Part shown: positions 7,985 through 17,658 of the stretch, piece by piece | How the letters are laid out: the number at the start of each line of letters is the position of its first letter | Position numbering within the stretch: position 1 is the first letter of the stretch | From: Streptomyces dioscori | GTDB lineage: Bacteria; Actinomycetota; Actinomycetes; Streptomycetales; Streptomycetaceae | Assembly: GCF_003024195.1 (NCBI RefSeq) | Contig: NZ_KZ679063.1 | Span: forward strand, 21,591-85,590 | Reading direction: 5' to 3' | Length of the DNA stretch: 64,000 bases | Made by a program: the position numbers and the translations under genes | The notes under the pieces: generated by a model | What the model was told of the DNA's origin: nothing | Database searches by the model: none | What the model saw: only the letters and a program-made list of their open reading frames with translations

Positions 7985-8763
7985 GCGGTCACCTCTCGGA
8001 CTGTCAGTTTCTCGATGTCTTTCGCCGCGGCTTGTTCCGAGGTCAGTACGACGACGCGATGGACGTAGATGCCGGGCAGATGCACCTCGTCGGGGCCGAG
8101 TTCGCCGGGCTCGACCAGCTCTTCGACCTCGGCGATCGTGACCCGTCCGGCCATCGCGGCCAGGGGGTTGAAGTTCCGCGCCGAGGAATGGAAGGCGAGG
8201 TTTCCGTAGCGGTCGCCCCGGGCCGCCCGGACCAGGGCGAAGTCCGTGGGGAGGCCGTGTTCGAGGACGTAGTCGCGCTCGACGCCTTCCGTGGTGAAGC
8301 GCCGGGTCTCCTTGGGAGGCGAGGACACGAGGACCTCGCCCTCCGGTCCGTAGCGCAGCGGCATACCTCCGTCGGCGATCACCGTGCCGACCCCGGCGGG
8401 TGTGTAGAAGGCGGGGATGCCGCAGCCGCCTGCGCGAAGCCGCTCGGCGAGGGTGCCCTGCGGAGTGAGCTCGACCTCGACCTCACCGGCGAGATACTGC
8501 CGGGCGAACTCCTTGTTCTCGCCGATGTACGAGGCGGTGATCCGGCGGATCCGCCGCCGCTCCAGCAGGATGCCGAGACCTCGCCCGTCGGTGCCGCAGT
8601 TGTTGGACGTCACGTCGAGGTCCGTCGTGCCGGCGTCGGCGAGAGCTTCGATGAGTACCGTCGGGATGCCGCAGAGCCCGAACCCCCCGACCGCGAGGCC
8701 GGCACCGTCGGCGATGTCGGCCACGGCCGCGGCGGCACTTCCGACGATCTTGTTGACAGGCAT
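7981..8763 (-). CDS. scoA: 3-oxoacid CoA-transferase subunit A
   Basis: Alpha subunit (260 residues) of the same CoA-transferase. Recognised by VGGFGLCGIPTVLIEAL near the N-terminus, TSNNCGTDGRGLGILL, and the GGCGIPAFYTPAGVGT loop typical of the family. It lies 22 bases after the HMG-CoA lyase stop and overlaps scoB by 4 bases, so all three are almost certainly one transcript. Length is normal for the family. Confidence 0.92.
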   Translation of the reverse strand: MPVNKIVGSAAAAVADIADGAGLAVGGFGLCGIPTVLIEALADAGTTDLDVTSNNCGTDGRGLGILLERRRIRRITASYIGENKEFARQYLAGEVEVELTPQGTLAERLRAGGCGIPAFYTPAGVGTVIADGGMPLRYGPEGEVLVSSPPKETRRFTTEGVERDYVLEHGLPTDFALVRAARGDRYGNLAFHSSARNFNPLAAMAGRVTIAEVEELVEPGELGPDEVHLPGIYVHRVVVLTSEQAAAKDIEKLTVREVTA

Positions 8764-8785
8764 ACGTGTGCTCTTTCTGGGTCGG

Positions 8786-9715
8786 TCAGCCGCCGGCGAG
8801 GGCGCGGACGGTGCGGGAAGGGCTGGGCCGGCCGAGCAGATCGGCGAGCCATGTACTCGTCTCGACGAGCTTGTCCAGATCCACCCCGGTGTCGATGCCG
8901 AGGCCCGCGAGCTGCCACAGCAGATCCTCCGTGGCCAGATTGCCGGTGGCGGACTTCGCGTAGGGGCAGCCGCCCAGCCCGCCGGCGGAGGCGTCGACGG
9001 TGGTCACTCCGTGCCGCAGCGCGGTCAGGGTGTTGGAGAGGGCCTGACCGTAGGTGTCGTGGAAGTGCACCGTGATGCTCTCCACCGGTACGCCGGCCGC
9101 GGTGAGGGCGTCCAGCAGGGCGGCGACCCGGCCGGGAGTGGCGACCCCGATGGTGTCGCCCAGGGACAACTCGGTGCAGCCCAGCGCGATCAGCCGGGTG
9201 GCCACCGACACCACCTGCGGAACAGGGACCTCGCCCTCCCAGGGGTCGCCCCAGCACATGGAGAGGTAGCCGCGCACCCGCATGCCGGTTTCGCGGGCCC
9301 GTCCGACGACCGGCGCGAACATCTCCAGTGACTCCTCGACCGTCCGGTTGAGGTTGGCCCTGGCGAAACTCTCCGTCGCCGAACCGAACACCGCGATGTC
9401 CTCCACCCCGAGGTCGACGGCCCGGTCCAGGCCCCGCATGTTGGGGACCAGGACCGGGTACCGCACGCCCGGCCTGCGGTCGATGCGACGCAGGACCTCC
9501 TCCGCGTCGGCGAGTTGGGGCACCCACTTCGGATGGACGAGACCGGTGGTCTCGACGACGCGGTGCCCGGCGTCGACCAGTCGCTCCACCAGCTCCGCCT
9601 TCACAGAGGCCGGGACGGTCGCGGACTCGTTCTGCAGCCCGTCGCGGGGGCCGACTTCGCAGACGGTGACCCGGGCGGGGAGTCCGGGCAGCTGATCGAT
9701 GCCGTAGCCGGTCAC
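8786..9715 (-). CDS. mvaB: Hydroxymethylglutaryl-CoA lyase
   Basis: Cleaves HMG-CoA to acetyl-CoA and acetoacetate. The TIM-barrel signatures are complete: EVGPRDGLQNE (R24 and D25 at the active site), HPKWVPQLAD, the metal-binding HFHDTYGQ and the cysteine loop GGCPYAKSATGNLATED. Starts at GTG 9715 behind GGAGG. 309 residues, normal length. Placed between HMG-CoA reductase and the CoA-transferase genes, it is the central step of mevalonate or HMG-CoA breakdown. Homologues can also cleave related 3-hydroxy-3-methyl acyl-CoAs. Confidence 0.93.
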   Translation of the reverse strand: MTGYGIDQLPGLPARVTVCEVGPRDGLQNESATVPASVKAELVERLVDAGHRVVETTGLVHPKWVPQLADAEEVLRRIDRRPGVRYPVLVPNMRGLDRAVDLGVEDIAVFGSATESFARANLNRTVEESLEMFAPVVGRARETGMRVRGYLSMCWGDPWEGEVPVPQVVSVATRLIALGCTELSLGDTIGVATPGRVAALLDALTAAGVPVESITVHFHDTYGQALSNTLTALRHGVTTVDASAGGLGGCPYAKSATGNLATEDLLWQLAGLGIDTGVDLDKLVETSTWLADLLGRPSPSRTVRALAGG

Positions 9716-9883
9716 TGGGAAACCTCCGGTGGTGCGGTGCTGTCGGTAGGGCCGGGGCGTAGCGCCGCGGCCGTACCGGGGGCGAATGTTCTGTCGGCGC
9801 GACGTGGCCGACGGCGGGCGTGCGATGACCTGGACCAGGCCGTCCGTCCGGGCCCGTGCGCCTCTCGGTTGCGCCTGTCGGTG

Positions 9884-11158
9884 TCAGCGGCCGGCGCGCA
9901 GTTCGGCGAGGACGCGCTGGGCATGGTCGGCGCGGACCTGCTTGTCCGCGACGAGACGGGCGACGAGGGCGGGCACTTCCTCCGCGCTCGCGCCCGCTGT
10001 GAGGGCGACGTTGCGGGCGTGCAGCGACATGTGCCCGCGCTGGATGCCCTCGGTGGCCAGCGCACGTACCGCGCCGAAGTTCTGCGCCAGTCCGACGGCG
10101 ACGATGATCTCCGCCAGTTCGGTCGCGGTGGTGACACCGAGGAGGGCGATCGAGGCCTGCGCCACCGGGTGCAGTTTGGTCGCACCGCCCACCAGACCGA
10201 CCGGCATCGGCAGTTCCAGGGTTCCGACGACGTTTCCGTCGGCGTCCTTCTCGAAGCGCGACATCGAGGTGTAGCGCCCGGTGGGGGAGATCGCATGGGA
10301 ATGGGCGCCGGCTTCGACCGCGCGGGTGTCGTTGCCGGTGGCGAGGACGACCGCGGAGATGCCGTTCATGATGCCCTTGTTGTGGGTGGCCGCACGGTAG
10401 GGATCGGCCTCCGCGAGCGCTGCCGCGTGCACGATGTCGTCGACCACGGACTCGCCGCCCAGCGCCTCGGCGTCGAAGACGGCCCGCGCCCGGGAGAGGC
10501 GCAGATCCGCCTTGTTGGTCAGGATCCGCAGCAGCGTACGCCCGCCCGCGATCTCGCCGGCCCGGACGGCGACGGCCTCGGCCATGGTGTTCACCGCGTT
10601 GGCGCCCATCGCGTCGCGGACGTCCACGTGCAGATGGGCGACGACGTAGGTGCCGGCCCGGGAGGGGACGACCCGCACCGAGATGTCACGTACTCCACCG
10701 CCGAACTCGACCAGCTTCGGGTCCTGTGCGTCGGCCAGTTCGACGAGTTCCTGGCGGGCCTCCAGCAGCCGGAGCCGGCCTGCCTCGGGGTCCCGGACAC
10801 CGATGATCTGGACCTGGGCCTGCATGACCGGCTCGGTGGACGAGGTGAAGAAGCCGCCGTGGGCGCGGGCCACCTTGGCCGAGTTCGAGGCCGCGGCGAC
10901 CACGGAGGCCTCCTCGCTGGCCATCGGCACGAGCACGTCACGGCCGTTGACGGTGAAGTTGGTCGCCACGCCCACGGGGAGTTCCATGACCCCGACCACG
11001 TTCTCGATCATGTGGTCGGCCAGGTCGACACCGAGGCCGTGCTGCGGGGCGAAGGCGGCGATGCGCTGCGGATCGACGGTGGCGGACTCCGCCACGATCC
11101 GTCGGCGTGCGTCGACGGACAGGTCCCGTAGACCCTGGATACGGCTGGTGCGCGGCAT
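9884..11158 (-). CDS. mvaA: Hydroxymethylglutaryl-CoA reductase, class II (degradative type)
   Basis: A 424-residue class II enzyme that interconverts mevalonate and HMG-CoA. Residues aligning with the catalytic set of the Pseudomonas mevalonii enzyme are present: E83 (PMASEEAS), K261 (THNKGIMNG), D277 (ATGNDTRA) and H380 (HMSLHARN). The ENVVGVMELPVG substrate loop is at 52-63. Start at 11158 behind GGAGGGG. No mevalonate kinase or IPP-pathway genes are nearby, while HMG-CoA lyase and acetoacetate CoA-transferase follow, so a catabolic direction is likely. It is separated from mvaB by 168 bases, so a separate promoter there is possible. Confidence 0.92.
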   Translation of the reverse strand: MPRTSRIQGLRDLSVDARRRIVAESATVDPQRIAAFAPQHGLGVDLADHMIENVVGVMELPVGVATNFTVNGRDVLVPMASEEASVVAAASNSAKVARAHGGFFTSSTEPVMQAQVQIIGVRDPEAGRLRLLEARQELVELADAQDPKLVEFGGGVRDISVRVVPSRAGTYVVAHLHVDVRDAMGANAVNTMAEAVAVRAGEIAGGRTLLRILTNKADLRLSRARAVFDAEALGGESVVDDIVHAAALAEADPYRAATHNKGIMNGISAVVLATGNDTRAVEAGAHSHAISPTGRYTSMSRFEKDADGNVVGTLELPMPVGLVGGATKLHPVAQASIALLGVTTATELAEIIVAVGLAQNFGAVRALATEGIQRGHMSLHARNVALTAGASAEEVPALVARLVADKQVRADHAQRVLAELRAGR

Positions 11159-11343
11159 ACGGCCCCTCCACTGCGTCGTGGTCACCGAACAGCTCGGTGC
11201 GGTAGGCGACGCTAGTTCCGTTCCGCCCGCACAGGTATGGGTGAATGGCCCATGCGCTCTGCCGATTCGCTGGACGATCGGCCCTGCCGGGTCCAGGGGG
11301 CGCTCTCGGAGCAAGCCCGTCGGCGCGCACGTCTCTCCGGGGC

Positions 11344-13176
11344 TCACGCACCTCTCGTGAGGTGGGCCAACTGGACCGCCACCGTGATCCGGAAGAGCCG
11401 GTCGGGTTCCTGCCAGTCCGCTCCGAGGAGTTCCGCCGTGCGCTCCAGTCGCTGCAGCACCGTGTTCTTGTGCAGGTGGAGGGCACGGGCTGTGGCGACC
11501 GGACTCATCCGGTTGCCGAGATAGGCGGCCAGGGTGGGCACGAGCTTGCCTGCGTGCGCGGCGTCCCAGTCCAGCAGCGGGCCGATGACAAGCCGCAGGT
11601 ACGTCGCCACGCGCGGCTCACCGGGACCGAACAGCGCCGTGTACGGGAGGTACGCGTCGGCGGTGACCGCGGCGTCGTCCAGCCCGAGGGCCGGCAGGAC
11701 CCCCACGCAGGCCGACGCGGCGTCGATCCGGGCGCGCAGATCGTGGTCCAGGTCCGAGAAGCCGGCGCCGACCGCCAGCACGGGTGCCCGTACGGTGCGG
11801 CCGACGGTGGCATGGACGGAGGTGCTCGCGGCGGCCGGGTCGGCGTCGGTGGTGAGGGCGATCACATGGTCGGCGTACTCCCCGATCAGTCCGCTCTCGC
11901 GGCGCAGGCCGCGGACGGCCTCATGACGCAGTTCGGCGGGCAGCGCGACCACGACCACGGAGCGCAGTGCGTCGAGCCGGATGCCCCGCGCGCGGGCCCG
12001 GGTGGCGAGGTCGGCGTGGCGCTCGGGGTCGGCGGAGAGCAGGTCGGCCAGCAGGTCGCTGCGTACCCGCTGCTCGGCCTCGATCGTGGCGTCCTGCTTG
12101 AGGTTGAGCAGTGCGGTGATCTGGGCGGCACGTTCCGCGGTGCGCAGCTCGACCGGTCCGAACGGAACCTCGCCCGGCTCCAGCAGCAGCGCGCCCAGCA
12201 GGGTCGCGCCGGCCAGGACGGCGACCACGTATCCGCCGTCCGTCGGAGTGCACCGGCCGCTGCGGCGGCTGCGGTCGACCGCCGTGGCCACGGGTTCCTC
12301 CAGACGCCCCACATCGAGGAGCGTCACCTCGCACCGCAGGGCCCGGCCCAGCGCGGTGGCGACATCGGACGCCTCGCTGCCCTGGAGCACCAGCCCCGTC
12401 AGCTCGCTGTGCACCTCGCTGGCCCGCTCCATGGCCTCCACGTGACGGGCGAGCTCGCCGTAGGCGTGGCGGGTCTCGTCGGCCGCGTCCTGGGTGCGGG
12501 CCAGCAGCCGCGCGGTCTGCAGCACGACGGCGGCATGGTCGGCGAAGGCCGACAGCAGGGAGATCTCCTCCGGGGCGAATTCGTGCTCGACGCGGTTGGC
12601 GGCGAACAGCACACCGATCACCTCGTCACCGGCGAGCAGCGGGACGCCGAGCATCGACACGAGGCCCTCCGCGGTCACGGCGGAATCGATGCCGGAATCG
12701 TGCGGCGCCTGGGTCATCGTGGCATAGGAGGACGTCCAGCAGGGCCTGCGTCCCTCGACCACCCGGCTGGCCAGGCCCATCCCCGGCGGAACCCGCAGCC
12801 CTGGGAAGGACGGCGCGACCGTCCCGAGGGTCGTGCGCACCAGCAGCTCGCGGCTGTCCTCCTGGTACTCGGACAGATAGGTGACGTCCGTGCCCATCAG
12901 GTCGTGCGCCCGCTCCACGAGCCGGCCCAGCAGCTCGTCGACGTCACGGAGCTGGGCCAGCTCACGCGCGGAGGAGAACAGTGCCGCCAGCTCCTGACCG
13001 CGGCGCCGCCACCGGTCGGAGGTCGCGCGCAGCCGCCGCAGCTCCTGCCCGATGCGCACGCTGTCCCGCCGGGAGAGGGACACCGTCGCCAGCAGCTCGT
13101 CCACGTCCGCCTCCTGCTCGGCGGACGCGGCCTGGAGCAGGCTCACGACCACGTCGACCGGAAAAGTGTCCGTCAT
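11344..13176 (-). CDS. PucR/CdaR-family regulator with GAF domain
   Basis: A 610-residue transcription factor. Residues about 60-230 form a GAF domain (ARELAQLRDVDELLGRLVER, later LVSMLGVPLLAGDEVIGVLF), the middle is a CdaR-like region, and the last about 60 residues carry the PucR helix-turn-helix (LAAYLGNRMSPVATARALHL). The GAF domain presumably senses a small molecule from the catabolic block. It lies between the minus-strand mva/sco run and the divergent hyuA operon, 221 bp from hyuA, so it is the likely activator of one or both. Confidence 0.85.
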   Translation of the reverse strand: MTDTFPVDVVVSLLQAASAEQEADVDELLATVSLSRRDSVRIGQELRRLRATSDRWRRRGQELAALFSSARELAQLRDVDELLGRLVERAHDLMGTDVTYLSEYQEDSRELLVRTTLGTVAPSFPGLRVPPGMGLASRVVEGRRPCWTSSYATMTQAPHDSGIDSAVTAEGLVSMLGVPLLAGDEVIGVLFAANRVEHEFAPEEISLLSAFADHAAVVLQTARLLARTQDAADETRHAYGELARHVEAMERASEVHSELTGLVLQGSEASDVATALGRALRCEVTLLDVGRLEEPVATAVDRSRRSGRCTPTDGGYVVAVLAGATLLGALLLEPGEVPFGPVELRTAERAAQITALLNLKQDATIEAEQRVRSDLLADLLSADPERHADLATRARARGIRLDALRSVVVVALPAELRHEAVRGLRRESGLIGEYADHVIALTTDADPAAASTSVHATVGRTVRAPVLAVGAGFSDLDHDLRARIDAASACVGVLPALGLDDAAVTADAYLPYTALFGPGEPRVATYLRLVIGPLLDWDAAHAGKLVPTLAAYLGNRMSPVATARALHLHKNTVLQRLERTAELLGADWQEPDRLFRITVAVQLAHLTRGA

Positions 13177-13397
13177 GTGCGAGCCTCACCTTCTGTGCCG
13201 ATGAGCCACCGGCAGCCTGAATCCAGTGGACCGAACATACATAGCCGCTCGGTGACGGCGCACGTAGCGTCCACAGCAGCGCCGAGGCGGGGCGAGGCGG
13301 GGAAGCCTCCGCGAGCCGCCCTTGCGCCGGCCGGGCGCGCACGGCACCGACGCGCAGTCACAGCACAGCACCGACGCAGTCAAAGGAGACAGCGAGC

Positions 13398-15452
13398 ATG
13401 ACACTTCATGTGGGCATCGACGTCGGTGGGACCTTTACCGACGCCGTGGCGGTCGTCGACGGGGTCGCCGTACGCGGCAAGGCCTTCTCGACCAAGGACG
13501 TGACCACCGGCATCCTGGGTGCGCTGGCGGTGCTCCAGGAACGCGCGGGAATGACCGAGGCCGCCTTCTTCGCCGCCGTGGACCGCTTCGTGCTCGGCAA
13601 CACCATCGTCACCAACGCGGTGGACGAACAGAAGTTCGCCCCCGTGGGACTGCTGACCACACAGGGCTTCCGCGACACCCTGCGCATCGCCCGGTCGGCC
13701 CGCACCGACGAGCGCGACCCGCACAAGATGGCGGCACCGCCGGACATCGTGGAGCGCCGCCGCATCATCGAGGTCGCGGAGCGGGTCGACGCGCACGGCA
13801 CGGTGCTGGCGCCCCTCACCGACGACGTGATCGCCACCGCGGTCGACGCGGTACTGGCGGCCGGCGCGGAGGCGATCGCCGTCTGTCTGCTCTGGTCGTT
13901 CCGCAACCCGGTGCACGAGAAGGCGATCGGGGAGTACCTGGATGCCCACCACCCGGACGTCCCGTACACCCTCTCCAGCCGTCTCACTCCCGTGTACCGC
14001 GAGTACGAGCGCATGGTCACCACCGCGCTGGACGCCGCGGTCAAGCCGATCGTGGCGTCGCACTTCCATCAGCTCGCCGACGAGCTGCGCGGCCGGGGGC
14101 TGCGGGCGCGGGTGCAGATCATGCAGGTGCACGGGGGATTCCTGTCGGTCGAGGAGACCAGCAAGGCCCCGATCCAGATGTTCAACTCCGGCCCGGTCGG
14201 CGGCGTCACCGGAGCCCGGCTGCTGGGCCGGCAGCTCGGCCGCCGACGCGTGCTGACCGCGGACATGGGCGGCACCAGCCTCGACGCGGCAGCGATCATC
14301 GACGACGAGTTCCGGCTCCTGCCGCGGGCCGAGATCGGCGGCCTGCCCACCAGCCTGACCGCCGTGGACATCGAGACCATCGGCGCCGGCGGCGGCAGCC
14401 TCGCCTGGGTCGACGGCCGCAACCTGCTGCGGGTCGGCCCGCACAGCGCGGGCTCCACCCCGGGCCCCGCCTGCTACGGCAAGGGCGGCACCCGCCCGGC
14501 GGTCACCGACGCGGCGCTGGTGCTCGGGCTCATCAACCCGCACTACTACCTCGGCGGCACCGTCCCGCTCTACGAGGACCAGGCCCGCGCCGCCCTGCGC
14601 GAGCATGTGGCCGGACCGCTGGGCATCACCGAGGACGCCGCGGCCGAGGGCGTCTACCGGCTGGCGACGTCGCAGATGTCCAACGCGCTGCGCAAGATCA
14701 CGGTGAACCGGGGACACGATCCGCGCGAGTTCACCCTCGTCGGCTTCGGCGGCGCGTGCGGTCTGTTCGCGGCCGCCATCGCCGCCGAGGCGGGCGTGCG
14801 CGAAGTGGTCGTCCCGCGCAACGCCGCCGTGTTCTCCGCGCACGGCCTCATGCACGCCGACTCCGTGTTCTCCGCCGTACGGACGAGCCCCTGGACGATG
14901 GATCAGCCCGCCGCCGACCTGGACAAGGAGTTCACCGCTCTGGAGGAGCGCGCACAGTCCTGGTTCGAGGCCGAGGGCATCCCCGAGGACCGGCGGGAAC
15001 TCTTCCGCGAGGCCGACGTCAAGTTCATGGGCCAGATCTTCGAAGTCACCACCCGGCTGCCCGCGGGCACCTTCGGCGAAGCGGACAAGGCCGCGCTGCG
15101 GACACAGTTCATCGCCGACTACGAGGAGGAGTTCGGCGCCGGAACCGCCTGGGCCGAGGCGGACATCCTCCTGGTCAACTCGCGGGTACGGGCCGTCGGG
15201 CGCAGCGACGTGCAGAAGGTGGAACGGGTCGCGGGCGGCGAGGAGCGGCACGAGCTCAGCCGCCGCAAGGTCCTGGAGCCGCTCACCGGCAAGCGGCTGG
15301 AGATCGACGTGCACCGCGGCTTCGGAGCCCTCGGCCGCGCGGACGGCCCGTGCCTGCTGGAGGAGCCGGACACCACGGTGTACGTGCCGAGCGGTGCCAC
15401 CGTCGCGCTCACCGACGGCGGCGACTTCCTGATGCGCCTCGCCGACCACTGA
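13398..15452 (+). CDS. hyuA: Hydantoinase/acetone carboxylase-type ATPase subunit (HyuA family)
   Basis: A 684-residue member of the hydantoinase A/oxoprolinase family. It begins with the ATP-binding signature IDVGGTFTDAV, and repeats an ASKHA-type motif at LTADMGGTSLDAAAI. In acetone and acetophenone carboxylases this subunit activates the ketone or bicarbonate with ATP; in hydantoinases it opens the ring. Start ATG is behind AAAGGAGA. It is 30 bases upstream of hyuB. With a CaiB CoA-transferase and crotonase following, a carboxylation producing an acid for CoA activation is more plausible than hydantoin hydrolysis, but both remain open. Confidence 0.88.
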   Translation: MTLHVGIDVGGTFTDAVAVVDGVAVRGKAFSTKDVTTGILGALAVLQERAGMTEAAFFAAVDRFVLGNTIVTNAVDEQKFAPVGLLTTQGFRDTLRIARSARTDERDPHKMAAPPDIVERRRIIEVAERVDAHGTVLAPLTDDVIATAVDAVLAAGAEAIAVCLLWSFRNPVHEKAIGEYLDAHHPDVPYTLSSRLTPVYREYERMVTTALDAAVKPIVASHFHQLADELRGRGLRARVQIMQVHGGFLSVEETSKAPIQMFNSGPVGGVTGARLLGRQLGRRRVLTADMGGTSLDAAAIIDDEFRLLPRAEIGGLPTSLTAVDIETIGAGGGSLAWVDGRNLLRVGPHSAGSTPGPACYGKGGTRPAVTDAALVLGLINPHYYLGGTVPLYEDQARAALREHVAGPLGITEDAAAEGVYRLATSQMSNALRKITVNRGHDPREFTLVGFGGACGLFAAAIAAEAGVREVVVPRNAAVFSAHGLMHADSVFSAVRTSPWTMDQPAADLDKEFTALEERAQSWFEAEGIPEDRRELFREADVKFMGQIFEVTTRLPAGTFGEADKAALRTQFIADYEEEFGAGTAWAEADILLVNSRVRAVGRSDVQKVERVAGGEERHELSRRKVLEPLTGKRLEIDVHRGFGALGRADGPCLLEEPDTTVYVPSGATVALTDGGDFLMRLADH

Positions 15453-15482
15453 CTCCTGCCCCGTCCGTCGAAGGAGACGACC

Positions 15483-17633
15483 ATGAGTGGCACCCCGCAC
15501 AACCTGCCCGACGGCTTCGACCCGGTCACCCTCGAAGTGATCCGCATGCGCCTGGACTCCATCGTGGAGGAGATGGGCATCGCGATGATCCGCTCCTCGG
15601 GCTCCCCGGTCATCACCGAGGCCGGTGACTTCAACACCGCGCTGTTCGACCCCACCGGCCGTATCTACGCCTACTCCGACTACGTCCAGTTCCACATCGG
15701 CTCCGGCAGCGTCGCCGTACGGAACCTGGTGAAGGCGATCGAGGGGGAGCAGCTGTCGCCCGGTGACGCCTTCATCAGCAACGACCCGCACACCGCCGGC
15801 GCCAGCCACCCGCCGGACACCAACGTCATCTCGCCGATCTTCCACGGCGACGAGCTGATCGGCTGGGCGCAGTCGCAGGCGCACCTCATCGACGTCGGCG
15901 GCATGACCCCCGGCGGCTTCGCGCCCGGCGCCCACGACTGCTACGCCGAGGCGCTGCGGCTCCCGCCGGGCGTCAAGATCTTCGAGCGCGGCGAACCCGT
16001 CGAGTGGGTCCGCCGCATCCTCCTCAACAACGTCCGCGTACCGGCCCTGTTCTGGAACGACGTGCGCTCCCTGGTCGCCAGCAACAACACCGGCATCCGG
16101 CGGCTGCTGGCCACGACGGAGGAGTTCGGCCTCGACCGGTTCAGGGACTACACGAAGCTGTCCTTCGAGCTGGCCGAGCAGGTCGTGCGCGACCGTGTCC
16201 GTGAGATCCCCGACGGCACCTACACCGCCGAGGAGTGGACGGAGCACAACGGACACGTCGACGAGCTGTACCGCGTCGCGTGCACCATGACCAAGCGCGA
16301 CGACCAGGTGACCTTCGACTTCACCGGCTCCAGCGAGCAGACCGACGGCTTCGTCAACTGCAGCTACGGGGCGCTCGTCGGCAGCGTCGCCAGCGCCATC
16401 GTGCCGATCCTCGCCTGGGACGTCCCCTTCAACGAGGGGGTCATGACCGCGTTCGACATCGTCGCCGAGCCCGGTTCCATCGTCAATCCGCGGCCTCCGG
16501 CGCCGATCAGCAACGGGCACCTGACGACCGGGGCCCGGGTCAGCCGCGTCATCACGAAACTGATGAACGAGGCGTGCCGTACCAGCGCCGACGAGGTCAT
16601 CCGCGACCGTACCCAGGGGGTGTGGGGCGACTCGTGGACGGGTGGCATCTCCGCGGGGACCACCGACGACGGCGAGTACTTCGTGCTGTTCAACATGGAC
16701 GGCGGCGGCATGGGCGCCGGCGCCCAGCCGGAGAGCGACGGGCTCGACTGCGCGGGCATGATGACGCAGGTCAACAACATGCTGCCGGACGTCGAGATGA
16801 ACGAGATGCTCTACCCGGTGCTCTACCTGTGGAAGCAGCTCAACGTCGAGAGCGCCGGACACGGCGCCCACCGCGGCGGCCTCGGCCTGCGCTTCGCCTG
16901 GACCCTGCACGGCGCCCAGGAGGTCACCCAGACCGTGTTCGCCCCCAACGCTCAGGTGCCCGCCGACGGTTTCGGCGGGGGACTGCCCGGCGGAGGCAGC
17001 GGCCACGAGGTCTGGCGCCGCAGCAACGTCGCCGACCTCCTCACCGAGGGCCGGGTGCCCGGACCCGGCACGCTGGACAGCGCGGAGCGCGAGCTGCTCG
17101 CCATCAACCAGCAGTCCGTCGCCATCCGCGACGGTGACGTGCTGGTGCAGTGGATCGCCGGCGGAGGCGGCTACGGCGACCCCCTGCTCCGGGACCCGCG
17201 GCTCGTCGCCGCCGACGTCCGGGACGGATACGTGACCGAGGAGACCGCACGGCACACCTACGGCGTGGTCCTCACCGACGGGGCCGCCGACGAGGCGGCC
17301 ACCACGCGGGCGCGCGCCGCGCTGCGCGAGGAACGCCTCGGCCGCAGCCCGGAGCGGCCCGTTCCGGCGGACTCCCCGGCCCGGGCCTCCGCGCCCCGGC
17401 GCGACGCGGACGGCTGGCACGTACAGGCCAGCGGCGCCCGCCTGGGTACGGGCGACGACTGGCACGACCTGGCACACAAGGTCACCCATGTCGCGGCCGA
17501 CCGGCTCGCCGAGCACGGAGTGCGCGTCCGTCCCCGCACCGACGGCTGGAAGATCGTCATCGACGAGTTCTACAGTCCCTCGTGCGGCACCCTGCTCGAT
17601 GCCCGTGTCCGGGTGGACACCGGCACGAGCTGA
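15483..17633 (+). CDS. hyuB: HyuB-type subunit with acetone carboxylase gamma-like C-terminal extension
   Basis: 716 residues. The first about 560 are hydantoinase B/acetone carboxylase alpha (DPVTLEVIRMRLDSIVEEMG, ISNDPHTAGASHPPD, GGGGYGDPLLRDP). After a variable stretch the final about 80 residues (GWHVQASGARLGTGDDWHDL to YSPSCGTLLDARVRV) resemble the small gamma subunit of acetone carboxylase, where a Cys-rich GCGTLL motif occurs; here the first Cys is Ser. If correct, this fuses two normally separate subunits. Good ribosome site (AAGGAGACGACC). Next gene starts 25 bases later. Confidence 0.85.
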   Translation: MSGTPHNLPDGFDPVTLEVIRMRLDSIVEEMGIAMIRSSGSPVITEAGDFNTALFDPTGRIYAYSDYVQFHIGSGSVAVRNLVKAIEGEQLSPGDAFISNDPHTAGASHPPDTNVISPIFHGDELIGWAQSQAHLIDVGGMTPGGFAPGAHDCYAEALRLPPGVKIFERGEPVEWVRRILLNNVRVPALFWNDVRSLVASNNTGIRRLLATTEEFGLDRFRDYTKLSFELAEQVVRDRVREIPDGTYTAEEWTEHNGHVDELYRVACTMTKRDDQVTFDFTGSSEQTDGFVNCSYGALVGSVASAIVPILAWDVPFNEGVMTAFDIVAEPGSIVNPRPPAPISNGHLTTGARVSRVITKLMNEACRTSADEVIRDRTQGVWGDSWTGGISAGTTDDGEYFVLFNMDGGGMGAGAQPESDGLDCAGMMTQVNNMLPDVEMNEMLYPVLYLWKQLNVESAGHGAHRGGLGLRFAWTLHGAQEVTQTVFAPNAQVPADGFGGGLPGGGSGHEVWRRSNVADLLTEGRVPGPGTLDSAERELLAINQQSVAIRDGDVLVQWIAGGGGYGDPLLRDPRLVAADVRDGYVTEETARHTYGVVLTDGAADEAATTRARAALREERLGRSPERPVPADSPARASAPRRDADGWHVQASGARLGTGDDWHDLAHKVTHVAADRLAEHGVRVRPRTDGWKIVIDEFYSPSCGTLLDARVRVDTGTS

Positions 17634-17658
17634 CCGAGAACCGGAGCAAGGAACCAAC

